A DNA stretch of 64,000 bases from Brevibacterium ravenspurgense (GCF_001584615.1 NZ_LQQC01000004.1:62001-126000); one strand, 5' to 3'; shown: positions 16,490-26,158, numbered from the stretch's first letter. Notes: generated from the letters alone by a model not told the origin. Made by a program: numbers and translations.

Positions 16490-17943
16490 CTCGCTATGCG
16501 CGTGAACGCCGAACCGTCGGCGCCTATGACGTACGCGGGCTCGTCGGCGAAGAGCTCACCGACGACTTCATCTTCGCCTTCGGCTGGGCTGTTGCCCGCG
16601 CCGCACAGGCCGAATGGGGCAGCGAGGAGATCCTCATCGCCCACGACATGCGGGAAACCTCGCCGCGTTTTTCGCGCCTGCTGGCGGCCGGCAGCCGGCA
16701 GGCGGGACTGCAGCCGAAGAACATCGGCATGGCCTCGACCGATCAGCTGTACTTCGCTTCCGGCGAATACGGTCTGCCCGGTTTCATGGTGACCGCCAGC
16801 CACAACCCGCCCGAATACAACGGAATCAAAGTGTGCGGACCCGGAGCATCCGGTGTGTCCCGGAAAGACCTTCTGGGCACAGCACTCGAACTGCTGGACT
16901 CCGCCCCCGAATGTTCCTACGGCCCCGGCTCCGCTGACTCTGCGGCAGCCGCTGATACGCAGCTTGGCGTCGATGAAGCGCTGGCGCAGCGCACGGCCCG
17001 CGGCTTCGCCGAGCGCATCCGCAGCCTCACCGGCTTAAACCGGGTCCAGGGGCTGACGATTGTCGTCGACGCCGGAAGCGGCATGGCCGGGTTGACGGTT
17101 CCGCAGGTGTTCGGAAGTGCGGCGGAGCTGGAGGCGCTGAACATCACGGTGCGCGGCATGTACATGGAGCCCGACGGCACTTTCCCGTACCACCCGGCCA
17201 ACCCGCTGGATCCCGCCAACCTCGTCGACCTGCAGAAAGCTGTCATCGCAGCGCGTGCCGAAACAGCCGAACCTGTCATCGGCCTGGCCTTCGACGGCGA
17301 TGCCGACCGCTGCTTCTTTGTGGATGAAAACGGCGACACCGTGTCAGCATCCGCGATCGGTGCGATGACCGCCGTCAACGAAATCCGCCGCGTCCGCGCG
17401 GAAGAACAGCCCGTTGTGCTGCACAACCTGCTCACATCGCGTTCTTCAGTGCAGTGGGTGGAAAAGGCCGGCGGAACGCCCGTGCGCACTGCGGTGGGGC
17501 ATTCCGGCATCAAACAGGCCATGCGCACCAACAACGCTGTCTTTGCGTTCGAGCACTCAGCTCACTACTACTTCCGCGATTTCTTCGGGGCAGACTCCGG
17601 TCTGCTCGCAGCAGGGCACGTGCTCGCCGCCGTGCACGCTTCGGGCAAACAGCTGAGCGAACTGGCAGCTGACTACGCGCCCGGGCCCATGAGCGGCGAA
17701 ATCAATTCACGCGTCGAAGATCAGCAGACGGTGCTGGAGGCCGTGGCTGAGGCCGGCCAGCGCGGTGACTTCGGCCCCGTGACAATTGATCGCCTGGACG
17801 GAATCACGCTCGACGGTGATGGCTTCTGGATCAATGTGCGCACATCCAATACGGAACCGCTCGTACGGCTCAACGTAGAAGCCGGCAGCCAGGAGCGGGT
17901 TGACGAACTCGTCGAAGCGGCACTGGCCATCATCCGCGCATAG
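16486..17943 (+). CDS. Phosphomannomutase/phosphoglucomutase
   Basis: This 485-residue alpha-D-phosphohexomutase interconverts mannose-6- and mannose-1-phosphate (possibly glucose phosphates too), the next step after ManA towards GDP-mannose. S105 in TASHNP is the phosphoserine; FDGDADRC is the magnesium loop near residue 265; SNTEPLVRLNVEA is the phosphate-binding loop near the C-terminus. Translation is coupled to DUF3499 by a four-base overlap. The order whiB2, metallopeptidase, DUF3499, mutase is the same as Rv3260c-Rv3257c, but the SIS-domain protein and manA that follow in M. tuberculosis are not here. Confidence 0.94.
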   Translation: MTRYARERRTVGAYDVRGLVGEELTDDFIFAFGWAVARAAQAEWGSEEILIAHDMRETSPRFSRLLAAGSRQAGLQPKNIGMASTDQLYFASGEYGLPGFMVTASHNPPEYNGIKVCGPGASGVSRKDLLGTALELLDSAPECSYGPGSADSAAAADTQLGVDEALAQRTARGFAERIRSLTGLNRVQGLTIVVDAGSGMAGLTVPQVFGSAAELEALNITVRGMYMEPDGTFPYHPANPLDPANLVDLQKAVIAARAETAEPVIGLAFDGDADRCFFVDENGDTVSASAIGAMTAVNEIRRVRAEEQPVVLHNLLTSRSSVQWVEKAGGTPVRTAVGHSGIKQAMRTNNAVFAFEHSAHYYFRDFFGADSGLLAAGHVLAAVHASGKQLSELAADYAPGPMSGEINSRVEDQQTVLEAVAEAGQRGDFGPVTIDRLDGITLDGDGFWINVRTSNTEPLVRLNVEAGSQERVDELVEAALAIIRA

Positions 17944-18010
17944 GCCCGCTCGGTAAGCCCACTCAGCCTGCGCAGAAGGACGCCTGCCGCGCTTACTGCA
18001 GGCGCATGGC

Positions 18011-18832
18011 TCACTGCAGGCGCATACCGTGAGGCAGCCTGTCCATGCGGCTGGCGAAGACGTCTTTTGCCTTCTGCGCGTTCTGCGCTCGCCGGTAGCC
18101 GTCCCAGCGCTGGAACTCCACGATCGTGGCAATGAACTCTTCGGGCAGTGTGCCCATTGGGGGAGCCGGGGCAGCGTAGTTGTTGAGCTCATCGGCGATT
18201 TCCACCGCTCGCGCCCACCGGGATTCCTTCGTGTGCATGTGAGCCGTTGCGAGGAACTGTGCCGCGCGGTGTTGCAGGGGTGCGGGGATCGGGGAAATGT
18301 CAGCGCTGCGCGCCCAGGCCGCCAATTCGGGCTTGACGGGATTGGTGCGCGTCGCCGGCAGCTTTGCCCGTTCGCTGATGGCGATGGTGCCCGCCAGGTG
18401 ATCGCCCAGCCGCTTCGTGTCAGCGGAGAACAAACCCACGAGAGCCGCGACACCGCCTCCGGAGCCCAGAATCTCAAAAGGCCACAGGAGGGCGCGGATG
18501 AGGCTGTGGCGAAAAGCCAGGGCGCCCCCGTCGTCGCGGACGATCCGCAGTCCCACAATGAGCTTGCCGACAGAACGGCCGCGCGTCAGAAATTCGACGA
18601 TGCAGGGCACGCCCACAAGAATGAAGATCGACGCGAGCGTGACGATCGTGATGGCAAGCAATTCGCCGCTGTAGGTGTCGACATTGCTCAGAAGGTATGC
18701 CAGCCCGATGAAGTAGGCGATGTAGACGACCGTGTAGATCGCGAAGTCAATAGCGCACGATGCCGCCCGCGCCATGAGGGATGCGGGGCGGATGCTGAGG
18801 CTGATGGCCTCACCGGTGACGAGTTTGCTCAC
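18011..18832 (-). CDS. RDD family membrane protein
   Basis: The 273-residue protein has an RDD domain in its first 150 residues (SIRPASLMARAASCAIDFAIY, later FLTRGRSVGKLIVGLRIVRDDGG) with three to four membrane helices, then a soluble helical tail. RDD proteins are often transporters or membrane adaptors; function here is unknown. I chose GTG 18832 because GAGGAT ends six bases upstream (18839-18844); a start at 18865 would add 11 residues. It diverges from the SpoIIM-like gene with only 53 bases between them. RDD, SpoIIM, DUF58 and MoxR genes commonly travel together in actinomycetes. The last codons are duplicated just after the stop. Confidence 0.87.
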   Translation of the reverse strand: MSKLVTGEAISLSIRPASLMARAASCAIDFAIYTVVYIAYFIGLAYLLSNVDTYSGELLAITIVTLASIFILVGVPCIVEFLTRGRSVGKLIVGLRIVRDDGGALAFRHSLIRALLWPFEILGSGGGVAALVGLFSADTKRLGDHLAGTIAISERAKLPATRTNPVKPELAAWARSADISPIPAPLQHRAAQFLATAHMHTKESRWARAVEIADELNNYAAPAPPMGTLPEEFIATIVEFQRWDGYRRAQNAQKAKDVFASRMDRLPHGMRLQ

Positions 18833-18885
18833 CCGTACATCCTCGCATATTCGCCGCCGGGTCAAGATGCCTTAATCTGGTCTTT

Positions 18886-19881
18886 ATGGATCCCATTCTG
18901 CTGGCCGCTTTGAATTCGCCGGACTGGAAAGAGCTGCAGCGCCTTTCGAAGAAGTCGCGCCTGTCCGGCCCCGAGGTGGCAGAGTTCAACCGCCTGTACC
19001 GCAGGGCGAACAAAGACCTGTCGCATCTGCAGACGGTCGCCCCGGAATCAGACGCCGCGGTCTACTTAAGCAGGGTAGTTCTGCAGGCGAGGGTCCACTT
19101 CGGCTCTGTTCCCGGTTCTGCGAAGTCGACGGCCACGCGCTTCTTCGGGCAGTCGCTGCCGGCGGCACTGTATTCGCTGCGCTGGTATTTTGTCGGCGTT
19201 TTTGTGCTGTTCACGGGTGTTGCCGTGGGCACCCACATCTGGGCGGCAACCACGCCGGGTCTGCTTGACTACATGCTGCCGCCGGAAGCACAGCGCGAGA
19301 TCGCCGAACGCGGCTTTGTCGCCTACTACCGCGAAAACCCCAGTTCGGTCTTCGCCCTGGGCGTGTGGGTCAACAACGCTTGGATTGCCGTGCAGTGGGT
19401 GGTGCTCGGCATCACCGGGATCTACGTAATCAACGGCATCATCATGAACGCGGCGAACACGGGGATCATGGCCGCTGTTATGTATGAGGCCGGCTACGCG
19501 GAGGACTTCTGGAAGTTCATCCTGCCCCACGGTGTCCCGGAGATCACGTGCATCCTCATTGCCGCTGCCGCGGGTCTGAAGATCTTCACGTCTTGGATCA
19601 TTCCGCGCAATATGACGCGACGTCAGGCTGTGGCCAAAGAGGGCCGTTCGCTCATCACGGTTGCCATGGGACTCGTGATCTTCCTGTTCCTGTCCGGGCT
19701 CATCGAAGGCTTCATCACGCCGTCCTACATGCCTTTCGGAATCAAGATGATCTTCGGTGCTGCACTCACCATCGGCATCGTCGCCTACACGATTGCGCTG
19801 GGTCGTCCCGCCTACCTTGCGGGTCTCGACGGGGACCTCGACGAGGAGCGCGCCGGCTACCGCACCGTCACCGTCCAGTAA
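18886..19881 (+). CDS. Stage II sporulation protein M-like membrane protein
   Basis: The 331-residue protein has a soluble helical N-terminus (about 100 residues) and a SpoIIM-like membrane core with six hydrophobic segments (for example FVGVFVLFTGVAVGTHIW and VVLGITGIYVINGIIMNAANTG). In Bacillus SpoIIM takes part in peptidoglycan remodelling during engulfment; in non-sporulating actinomycetes the family sits beside MoxR/DUF58 genes and its role is not known. TAATCT at 18873-18878 is seven bases before ATG 18886, suggesting a leaderless mRNA. Confidence 0.88.
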   Translation: MDPILLAALNSPDWKELQRLSKKSRLSGPEVAEFNRLYRRANKDLSHLQTVAPESDAAVYLSRVVLQARVHFGSVPGSAKSTATRFFGQSLPAALYSLRWYFVGVFVLFTGVAVGTHIWAATTPGLLDYMLPPEAQREIAERGFVAYYRENPSSVFALGVWVNNAWIAVQWVVLGITGIYVINGIIMNAANTGIMAAVMYEAGYAEDFWKFILPHGVPEITCILIAAAAGLKIFTSWIIPRNMTRRQAVAKEGRSLITVAMGLVIFLFLSGLIEGFITPSYMPFGIKMIFGAALTIGIVAYTIALGRPAYLAGLDGDLDEERAGYRTVTVQ

Positions 19882-19899
19882 GCCCGACCACAGAGAAAG

Positions 19900-19953
19900 C
19901 CGTGGTCAGCAGACCACGGGGCAGGCACCTCGTACGTCAATTCACGAGGTGCC
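19900..19953. terminator. Two tandem hairpins in the spoIIM-like/DUF58 convergent gap
   Basis: CCGTGGTC/GACCACGG (19900-19919) and GGCACCTCGT/ACGAGGTGCC (19924-19953) are perfect stems with no clear T-tract. They probably serve as terminators or RNA 3'-end structures for the two converging genes. Confidence 0.5.
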
Positions 19954-19958
19954 GCTCG

Positions 19959-21251
19959 TCAGAGCTTCCCCTGCGCCTTAAGCCGGATGTAGAGGTCCGC
20001 AAGCGCCGGCGGGAGCTTCTCTTCGGGTTCGGTGAGTGAATAGACGCCGCTTGCCGACATTGCGCGGCTCAGCGCACGCTGATTGAGCATTTCCCGCTGT
20101 GCCGCACCGGCCCGGTACACCTGAGCGGGCGAATAGACCTCGTCGGCCATGTCCTGCAGCTGCGGATCGGAAACCGAGGCGAACGCGATCTGGTGGCCGC
20201 GCTTGAGCAGCGGCAGCGACGGCAGAACGTCCTCCTGGATGGTGATGGCATCCAGGGGAGTGAGGAACACGACGAGCGCCTGTGTCGAGCAGCGCTTGAG
20301 AACCTCAGAGGCCATGACCTGCCAGTCGGATTCGTACAGGCTGGGGAAGATGTCCGCGATCTCCTCATCAAAGCGGGGGATCGCCTTTTCCCGGGCCAGG
20401 GGGCCGAACGCGGTGCGGATCCTGGCATCGGCCACGATCACATCCACGCGGTCGCCAGCCGAACCGGCCAAAGCCGTCAGCAGCATCGCCGCTTCGACGA
20501 ACGTGTCGAACTGCGTGCCCTCAGCCGAGCGCTTCGCCGCCAGCCGGCCTGAGTCGATGACGATCACCACGCGACGGTCACGTTCGGGCCGCCACGTCTT
20601 GACCATGACCTCCTGGGCACGCGCCGTGGCGCGCCAGTCAATTGAGCGCACATCATCACCCGGCACGTATTCGCGCAGCGAATCGAACTCGGTTCCCATG
20701 CCGCGCACCATGAGTGCCGTGCGGCCCTCCAGTTCCCGCAGGCGGTGCAGACGCGAAGGCAGGTGGCGCCTCGACAGGAACGGGGGAGTGATCGCAACCT
20801 GGGCCGGAACATCAAATGACACCTGACGGCCGGCAATCCCCAAGACCGAAAAGCTGCGCAGCGTGACCTTGTCCGCTGACAGCCAGCCGCGGCGCGTGGG
20901 AGTGAGCGTCTGTCGGCGCACGTGCGATTCGCCCGCGGCAAGACGACAGCGGTCCCGGTTGTTCTCAGCACCGGCACTGGGCGACCACGCATCACGCAGG
21001 TGCAGCCTGTACGTGCGCTTGGTGGGATTGTGCAGGGTGAGGTCGGCCCACGTTTCCTGGCCCAGACGAACCTTGCCGCCGGCAGTGCGCGCCGCCTCAA
21101 TCCTGCGCGGGGACGGCGTGATGAGCAGGTCGACGACAATGCCGACCAGCAGCACCGTGATCCCGATGAGCGCGGCCGCGGTCGTCTGCAGGGCAACAAC
21201 GCCTACGCCGATGATCCCGGCGAAGACCATGGTGCGCCACGTGAGAACCAT
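19959..21251 (-). CDS. DUF58 domain-containing protein
   Basis: The 430-residue protein has two membrane helices at the N-terminus, a beta-rich middle, the DUF58 signature GMGTEFDSLREYVPGDDVRSIDW and a following von Willebrand A-like fold that begins RRVVIVIDSGR. DUF58 proteins partner MoxR ATPases in complexes thought to fold or activate other proteins. The start codon overlaps the moxR stop (TGATG), so the pair is translationally coupled and last in a five-gene operon. Confidence 0.93.
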   Translation of the reverse strand: MVLTWRTMVFAGIIGVGVVALQTTAAALIGITVLLVGIVVDLLITPSPRRIEAARTAGGKVRLGQETWADLTLHNPTKRTYRLHLRDAWSPSAGAENNRDRCRLAAGESHVRRQTLTPTRRGWLSADKVTLRSFSVLGIAGRQVSFDVPAQVAITPPFLSRRHLPSRLHRLRELEGRTALMVRGMGTEFDSLREYVPGDDVRSIDWRATARAQEVMVKTWRPERDRRVVIVIDSGRLAAKRSAEGTQFDTFVEAAMLLTALAGSAGDRVDVIVADARIRTAFGPLAREKAIPRFDEEIADIFPSLYESDWQVMASEVLKRCSTQALVVFLTPLDAITIQEDVLPSLPLLKRGHQIAFASVSDPQLQDMADEVYSPAQVYRAGAAQREMLNQRALSRAMSASGVYSLTEPEEKLPPALADLYIRLKAQGKL

Positions 21252-22432
21252 CAGCGCGGAACCGCAACCGTCGACACGATCGATTCGAGAACATCGTCGA
21301 CGTCGAGACCGTCCATGTGCGCTTCAGGGTTGAGGCGCACACGGTGGCGGAAGGAAATCGGCACGAGGAACTTGATGTCATCCGGGGTGATGAACGCCCG
21401 CCCGTACAGCCACGCGTGAGCCCGCGCGGCAGACAGAAGGCGAGTGGCGCCTCGGGGAGACACACCCAGTTCCAGTGACGGGGCCTGGCGTGTGGCCTGC
21501 ACGAGGTCGACGATGTAGCCGAGCACTTCCGGGGCGCAGTAGACATCTGCCACGCGCTCGCGGGCAGCGAGGATCCCCTCGGCGTCGATCTGCGGGGTCA
21601 CCCCGGCATCGGCCAATTTGTCGGCTGCGAAGCCGCCTGCGTGACGCTGCAGAATGTCAAGCTCAGCATCGCGCTGCGGCAGGTTCATCTGGACCTTGAA
21701 CAGGAAGCGGTCCAGCTGGGCTTCTGGCAGCGGGTAGGTGCCGTCGTACTCGATGGGGTTCTGGGTGGCGGCAACGAGGAACGGCTGGGGCAGGGAGTAC
21801 GTGTTGCCGTCGACCGACACCTGCTTCTCTTCCATCGCCTCGAGTAGGGCCGACTGGGTTTTCGGCGGGGTGCGGTTGATTTCGTCGGCGATGAGGATGT
21901 TGGTGAACACCGGGCCGGGACGGAACTCGAAGTCGCCGGTCTTGGCGTCGTAGATGGTCGAACCGGTCACATCGCTGGGCATGAGGTCCGGGGTGAACTG
22001 GATGCGCGCGTGATCGAGCTCAACAGCGTGCGACAGCGCACGCACCAGCAGCGTTTTGGCGACACCGGGAACACCTTCCAGCAGCACGTGGCCACCCGTG
22101 AGAAGCGCAATGAGCAGAGCGTGCGTGGCGTGGCCCTGACCGACGACCGCGTTAGCAGTGGCGCTGCTGACAGCGCCGAAGCGTGCCCGCAGTTCGTGGT
22201 CGACGTCCGTCAGCTGGTGATCCTGGGCCAGGCGGTCAACAAGCGACGATGCGGGCTGTGCGCCGGGCTGCTGAGCGCTCGCCTGGGGGTTCGGCTGGGC
22301 GGGAGCCGCTGCCGAGGCGGAGTCGGCGGGGGCGGGCACCGAACCGGACGGCTGTGCGCCGGGCTGGTGCGCGCCGGGCTCGTTCTCCGGCATGTCTGGG
22401 ATGGGAGCGCTGGGGTCGTGCTGGTTTGTCAT
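21251..22432 (-). CDS. MoxR family AAA+ ATPase
   Basis: MoxR ATPases act as chaperones for proteins with von Willebrand A domains, here most likely DUF58. This 393-residue protein has a disordered proline/alanine/glutamine-rich head of about 65 residues, then Walker A EGVPGVAKT, Walker B ILIADEINR, sensor 1 ATQNPIEYDGTYPLPEAQ and the arginine-bearing C-domain VSPRGATRLL. An open frame continues upstream, but ATG 22432 overlaps the DUF4350 stop (ATGA) and is the natural start. Confidence 0.94.
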   Translation of the reverse strand: MTNQHDPSAPIPDMPENEPGAHQPGAQPSGSVPAPADSASAAAPAQPNPQASAQQPGAQPASSLVDRLAQDHQLTDVDHELRARFGAVSSATANAVVGQGHATHALLIALLTGGHVLLEGVPGVAKTLLVRALSHAVELDHARIQFTPDLMPSDVTGSTIYDAKTGDFEFRPGPVFTNILIADEINRTPPKTQSALLEAMEEKQVSVDGNTYSLPQPFLVAATQNPIEYDGTYPLPEAQLDRFLFKVQMNLPQRDAELDILQRHAGGFAADKLADAGVTPQIDAEGILAARERVADVYCAPEVLGYIVDLVQATRQAPSLELGVSPRGATRLLSAARAHAWLYGRAFITPDDIKFLVPISFRHRVRLNPEAHMDGLDVDDVLESIVSTVAVPR

Positions 22433-23631
22433 AGTCGCCTTTCGAGTTCGCTGATGGCCTGAGCCAGGCTGACAAGTTCTGCGTCTGATGTCGGTTCTGC
22501 GTGCAGCAGAAGGTGCTCGATGCGCTGTGGACTCTCGCCCAGTTTGGCCGCGACCGCGCGGCAGACGTCTTCTGCCGGAGCTGACGTGGGCACGCTGAGC
22601 TTGCGGGCCAGCGAGATGATCGCGGCCTGCTGAATGGGTCGCAGGGTTTCTGGTCGGGCCCCGGCTCGCTGCAGAAGACCCGCGTGTCCGGTCACGGTTT
22701 CCTTTGCCGGAACAGTCACCGGCAGGTGCTCGGCAGCCAGTGGGCCGAAGCGGCGTCCGCGCCACAGCAGAGCCACCAGAGTGAGCACGCCGATCCACAG
22801 GACTGCGAAGTACACCCACTGGGGAACGAAATCCTGGGTCTCCTGGATATCGGAGTCGATGAAGTCATCGGGATTCGGCCAGAACAGGACGACGGAATCT
22901 GCGTCCGCGACGAGACCCATAGCCAGTGAGGCATTGCCGTGCAGGGCGATCTCGTCGTTGCCGATCCAACTGCTGTTGCCCATCACCGTCATAGTGCCCT
23001 TGCCGACCGGAGCTTGGACGAGGCCGGAGGCCTGCTTGCCCATGTCGGGACGGTAATAGCACTTCACCGAGTCTTTGTGGGTCGAGTAGTAGTGAATGAA
23101 GGGCGCGCTGACCGGGCCTGCCTTCTTGGCCGCGGGGTAGTCACAGGCAGGTTCGCGGGATTCTTCAAAATCGTCGGGGCCGGCGAATTCCTCTGTGGGG
23201 TGGATTGTGTTTCCCCAGCCGCCCATGTCGTACGGGGCTGAAAGGATCACGTGGCCGCCTTTTTGAGCTGCGGCGGTGATCTTCTGCCTGCTGTCGACGG
23301 ATATGTCGTCCGGGTTGATGACAACGACCGTTGTGCCAGGTTTGGCAGCGGCTTTCACGGCTGTGTCGAAGTTGTCGGTCTTCTTAAGCTTGGCGCCGTG
23401 GTCTTCAAGAAGTTTGGCGTAGGCGTGAGTTCCGTCTGCGGCGAAGCTGTCGTAGTGCCCGGAGCGTGTTTCGTCGCGTTCCGCGGAGGTCAGCGTGATC
23501 GCCGCACTGGCCATGAGGAGAACAGCCACCAAAACGAGCCACAGACCGGCTGATCGACCAAGGGACTTCAGGCTGCGTCCGGCACCCGCTGAGCGTGTGC
23601 CGCGGACCGCGACGTCGAGTGCGGCGCTCAT
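22429..23631 (-). CDS. DUF4350 domain-containing membrane protein
   Basis: The 400-residue protein has a first membrane helix near residue 30, an extracytoplasmic DUF4350 region (YAKLLEDHGAKLKKTD, VVVINPDDIS, GGHVILSAPYDMG, GNASLAMGL), a second helix near residue 290 (YFAVLWIGVLTLVALLW) and a cytoplasmic helical tail. Cysteines in PACDYPAA and KCYYR may pair outside the cell. It belongs to the MoxR/DUF58 operon and overlaps both neighbours. It shares two short patches with the C-terminus of MtrB (27646-27690 and 27754-27774); judged against family pattern, the patches look native here. Confidence 0.87.
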   Translation of the reverse strand: MSAALDVAVRGTRSAGAGRSLKSLGRSAGLWLVLVAVLLMASAAITLTSAERDETRSGHYDSFAADGTHAYAKLLEDHGAKLKKTDNFDTAVKAAAKPGTTVVVINPDDISVDSRQKITAAAQKGGHVILSAPYDMGGWGNTIHPTEEFAGPDDFEESREPACDYPAAKKAGPVSAPFIHYYSTHKDSVKCYYRPDMGKQASGLVQAPVGKGTMTVMGNSSWIGNDEIALHGNASLAMGLVADADSVVLFWPNPDDFIDSDIQETQDFVPQWVYFAVLWIGVLTLVALLWRGRRFGPLAAEHLPVTVPAKETVTGHAGLLQRAGARPETLRPIQQAAIISLARKLSVPTSAPAEDVCRAVAAKLGESPQRIEHLLLHAEPTSDAELVSLAQAISELERRL

Positions 23632-24302
23632 GCCCTCACCTGCTCAGAACCGCGGGAGTTTGCAGCCTCAGCCGAGTCAGCTGTTTCCTGACCGGGCGCG
23701 CGCAGCGCTTGAGTTGCGGAGTCGAGCTGTTCGGCAAATCGGTAGTCGGCTTCGTCGGCTGGATGGCTGCCGAAGACGATCCGGTCGAACAGAGAGGCGG
23801 CCTTATTCAGCTTGTCGCTCATAGCCGGCAGTGCCGCGGAAGCCGCGGCTGCAAGCTCCGCTGCAGTCGAGGCGGCCTCGACATCGATGATCCGCTTCTT
23901 GTTCAGCTCTGCGAAGACTGCGCGAATCTGGTTGGCAGTGGCATCTGCCCAATTGCCGTTCTCAGCCGCTTCGTGTGCGAGCTTGCGGAACACGCGGGGT
24001 TCGACACCGGTGAACTCGGAGTCCATTTCGAACAGCTGCTTCGAGAAGTCGTCGTCGGTGCCGCGGCGAACCCGCCAGATCACAAAGCCCACAACGGCGG
24101 CTGTGAACAGGATGACGCCGATGATGAACCACGGGGACTGGGCGTTGTCGACCCCTTCCGCGAGCTTCTGGAAGAACAGGTCGAGCATGCGCTTGATCTT
24201 GCCGAAGAACGAAATGTCGACTTCGCTGTAGCGAGGATCAGACAGTTCGCGTTCGGCCCATTCACGGCCCTGTTCTGGGGTGGGCTGCTGCAGTCCGCTC
24301 AT
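23628..24302 (-). CDS. DUF4129 domain-containing membrane protein
   Basis: The 224-residue protein has one membrane helix (WFIIGVILFTAAVVGFVIW, about residues 58-76) and a soluble DUF4129 tail with alternating tryptophan/alanine helices (AENGNWADATANQIRAVF). The family, also found fused to transglutaminase-like proteins, lies beside MoxR and DUF58 genes. It overlaps both neighbours by four bases. No catalytic motif is visible, so it is probably a structural part of the MoxR-linked membrane complex. Confidence 0.85.
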   Translation of the reverse strand: MSGLQQPTPEQGREWAERELSDPRYSEVDISFFGKIKRMLDLFFQKLAEGVDNAQSPWFIIGVILFTAAVVGFVIWRVRRGTDDDFSKQLFEMDSEFTGVEPRVFRKLAHEAAENGNWADATANQIRAVFAELNKKRIIDVEAASTAAELAAAASAALPAMSDKLNKAASLFDRIVFGSHPADEADYRFAEQLDSATQALRAPGQETADSAEAANSRGSEQVRA

Positions 24303-25357
24303 ACTTCCTCCGCTTCTGCTAGGAGGACGAGGTCATAGCCTTCTGAGCGCATGCGCAGGTTGAAGTAGACAGTTGCCAGAAGGGCCGCCCGGTAGGCGTA
24401 GAGGAGAACGCCGATGGCCAAAAAAAGCCCAGTGAAGATGGTGCCGAGAACAGCGGCGACAGCAGGCCCCTCGAGCTCGCCGCCGCCGAGCATCAGAATC
24501 GAGAGCACGCCGATGACGCCTCCCAAGTAGATGAAAGCGGGTGTGGCGATGATGCCGATGACCTGATTGGCCAGCCAGAACCCGAACACGGTCTGCCCTG
24601 CCACCTGCAGGAAGCCGCGGCCGGTCATCTTCCAGGACCGGGCGATGGCGGAGAAGATCCCCACTCGCTCCTGGGCGATGATGCATCCCGTTAGACTCAG
24701 GCGAATGCCGAAGAACACCGTCAGCGCCCACCAGACGAGGACGAGCGCTGTGCCGAGAGTCAGGCCGATGACAGTCCCGCCGACGGCGCCGGCGAGAATC
24801 GCTGCGGCAAGGAACACTGCGAGGACAACAAGGTGGGCCGTGCCCATAAGCAGTGCCGCACTGAACAGCTTTCGGCGGCATCCCCGGAGGCTCTGCCAGC
24901 CCTGGCGCAGCGTCATTGGGCGGCCGAAGAACGCTTCGCGGGCGCCGACGCTCGTCATTCCGCTGAACACGATGAGGATGGCTAGGGTGAGGTATTCGAC
25001 GATTCCCGCGCCGATCTGCACCACAAAGCTCAGACCGCTCAGAGCTTCTTCGGATGAATTGAGGAGCTTGGTCAAGAAGCTGTGCCCGAAGTACCACGTG
25101 ATGGCTCCCGCAAGAGCAAAGAGGCCGGCGGTCAGCCCTGCACCGAGTCCTGCGCTGCCGTAGGTCAAGCCGGGGAAGCGGCGCATCAGGCGGAAGCCGC
25201 CGTCGAGCACCTCGAAGAAGCCCAAGGGGCGCTTGGGCAGAATCCCCGGGACAGGCGGGGGAGACCATTGGGGCCGGCGGCGAGCCTTGGCGGGAACCCG
25301 CTGGCCCGTCGACCAGTCGACGGTCAGACCCCAATCAGGGCTGTTCTGTGTGAACAC
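24299..25357 (-). CDS. Multi-pass membrane protein (glycerophosphodiester phosphodiesterase membrane-domain type)
   Basis: The 352-residue protein starts with a short cytoplasmic head containing RPLGFFEVLDGGFRLMRRFPGLTYG, the usual opening of this family, then about six long hydrophobic segments and polar loops. No phosphodiesterase catalytic domain is attached. It is the first gene of the operon leading to DUF4129, DUF4350, MoxR and DUF58. GTG 25357 has the ribosome site AGGAGT. It diverges from mtrA with 120 bases between. Confidence 0.8.
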   Translation of the reverse strand: MFTQNSPDWGLTVDWSTGQRVPAKARRRPQWSPPPVPGILPKRPLGFFEVLDGGFRLMRRFPGLTYGSAGLGAGLTAGLFALAGAITWYFGHSFLTKLLNSSEEALSGLSFVVQIGAGIVEYLTLAILIVFSGMTSVGAREAFFGRPMTLRQGWQSLRGCRRKLFSAALLMGTAHLVVLAVFLAAAILAGAVGGTVIGLTLGTALVLVWWALTVFFGIRLSLTGCIIAQERVGIFSAIARSWKMTGRGFLQVAGQTVFGFWLANQVIGIIATPAFIYLGGVIGVLSILMLGGGELEGPAVAAVLGTIFTGLFLAIGVLLYAYRAALLATVYFNLRMRSEGYDLVLLAEAEEV

Positions 25358-25477
25358 TTCACTCCTGCGAGATGAGTATTTGACCAGCCCATCATTCCAC
25401 AGGTTCCCGTGATCAGGCTGCGCGAAAATCGGCGGGCCGAAGTGAAAACCTTTGGTGGGTAGGGAACAATAAAAACT

Positions 25478-26158
25478 ATGAACGCACGGATTCTTGTGGT
25501 AGACGACGACACGGCGCTGGCCGAAATGATCGGCATTGTGCTGAAGTCAGAAGGATTTGACCCCGATTTCTGCGCCACCGGCGATGGCGCCCTCGGAGCA
25601 TTCCGCGAATCCAAGCCCGACCTCGTGCTTCTTGACCTCATGCTTCCCGGCAAAGACGGCATGGAAGTCTGCCGCGAAATCCGCCGGGAATCCGATGTCC
25701 CGATCATCATGCTCACGGCCAAATCCGACACGGTCGACGTTGTCGCCGGTCTCGAAGCCGGGGCCGATGACTATGTCCCCAAGCCGTTCAAGCCCAAGGA
25801 GCTCGTCGCCCGGGTGCGCGCCCGACTGCGCATCACCGAACCCACAGCGCCGGAGCACCTGACCGTCGGGGACGTCACCATTGACGTGTCCGGTCACAAC
25901 GTGACCCGCGGCGGAGAGCCGATTTCGCTTACGCCCCTGGAATTCGACCTGCTGACCGCACTGGCCCGCAAGCCGTGGCAGGTGTTTTCGCGCGAACAGC
26001 TGCTGGAAGAAGTGTGGGGCTACCAGCACTCGGCTGATACGCGCCTGGTCAATGTGCACGTGCAGCGTCTGCGCTCGAAGATCGAGCGCGACCCTGAGAA
26101 TCCTGAAATCGTCGTCACCGTCCGCGGCGTGGGCTATCGGGCCGGTCACGCTGCGTGA
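25478..26158 (+). CDS. mtrA: Response regulator MtrA
   Basis: MtrA is the OmpR-type regulator of the MtrAB two-component system, which links DNA replication, septation and envelope metabolism in actinomycetes. The 226 residues include a receiver domain (D9-D10-D11 acid pocket, phosphoacceptor D53 in LVLLDLMLPG, K in AKSDTVD region) and a winged-helix domain ending VRGVGYRAG. D53 matches the known position. AACAAT at 25465-25470 is seven bases before ATG 25478, so the mRNA may be leaderless. mtrB follows with a four-base overlap. Confidence 0.97.
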   Translation: MNARILVVDDDTALAEMIGIVLKSEGFDPDFCATGDGALGAFRESKPDLVLLDLMLPGKDGMEVCREIRRESDVPIIMLTAKSDTVDVVAGLEAGADDYVPKPFKPKELVARVRARLRITEPTAPEHLTVGDVTIDVSGHNVTRGGEPISLTPLEFDLLTALARKPWQVFSREQLLEEVWGYQHSADTRLVNVHVQRLRSKIERDPENPEIVVTVRGVGYRAGHAA

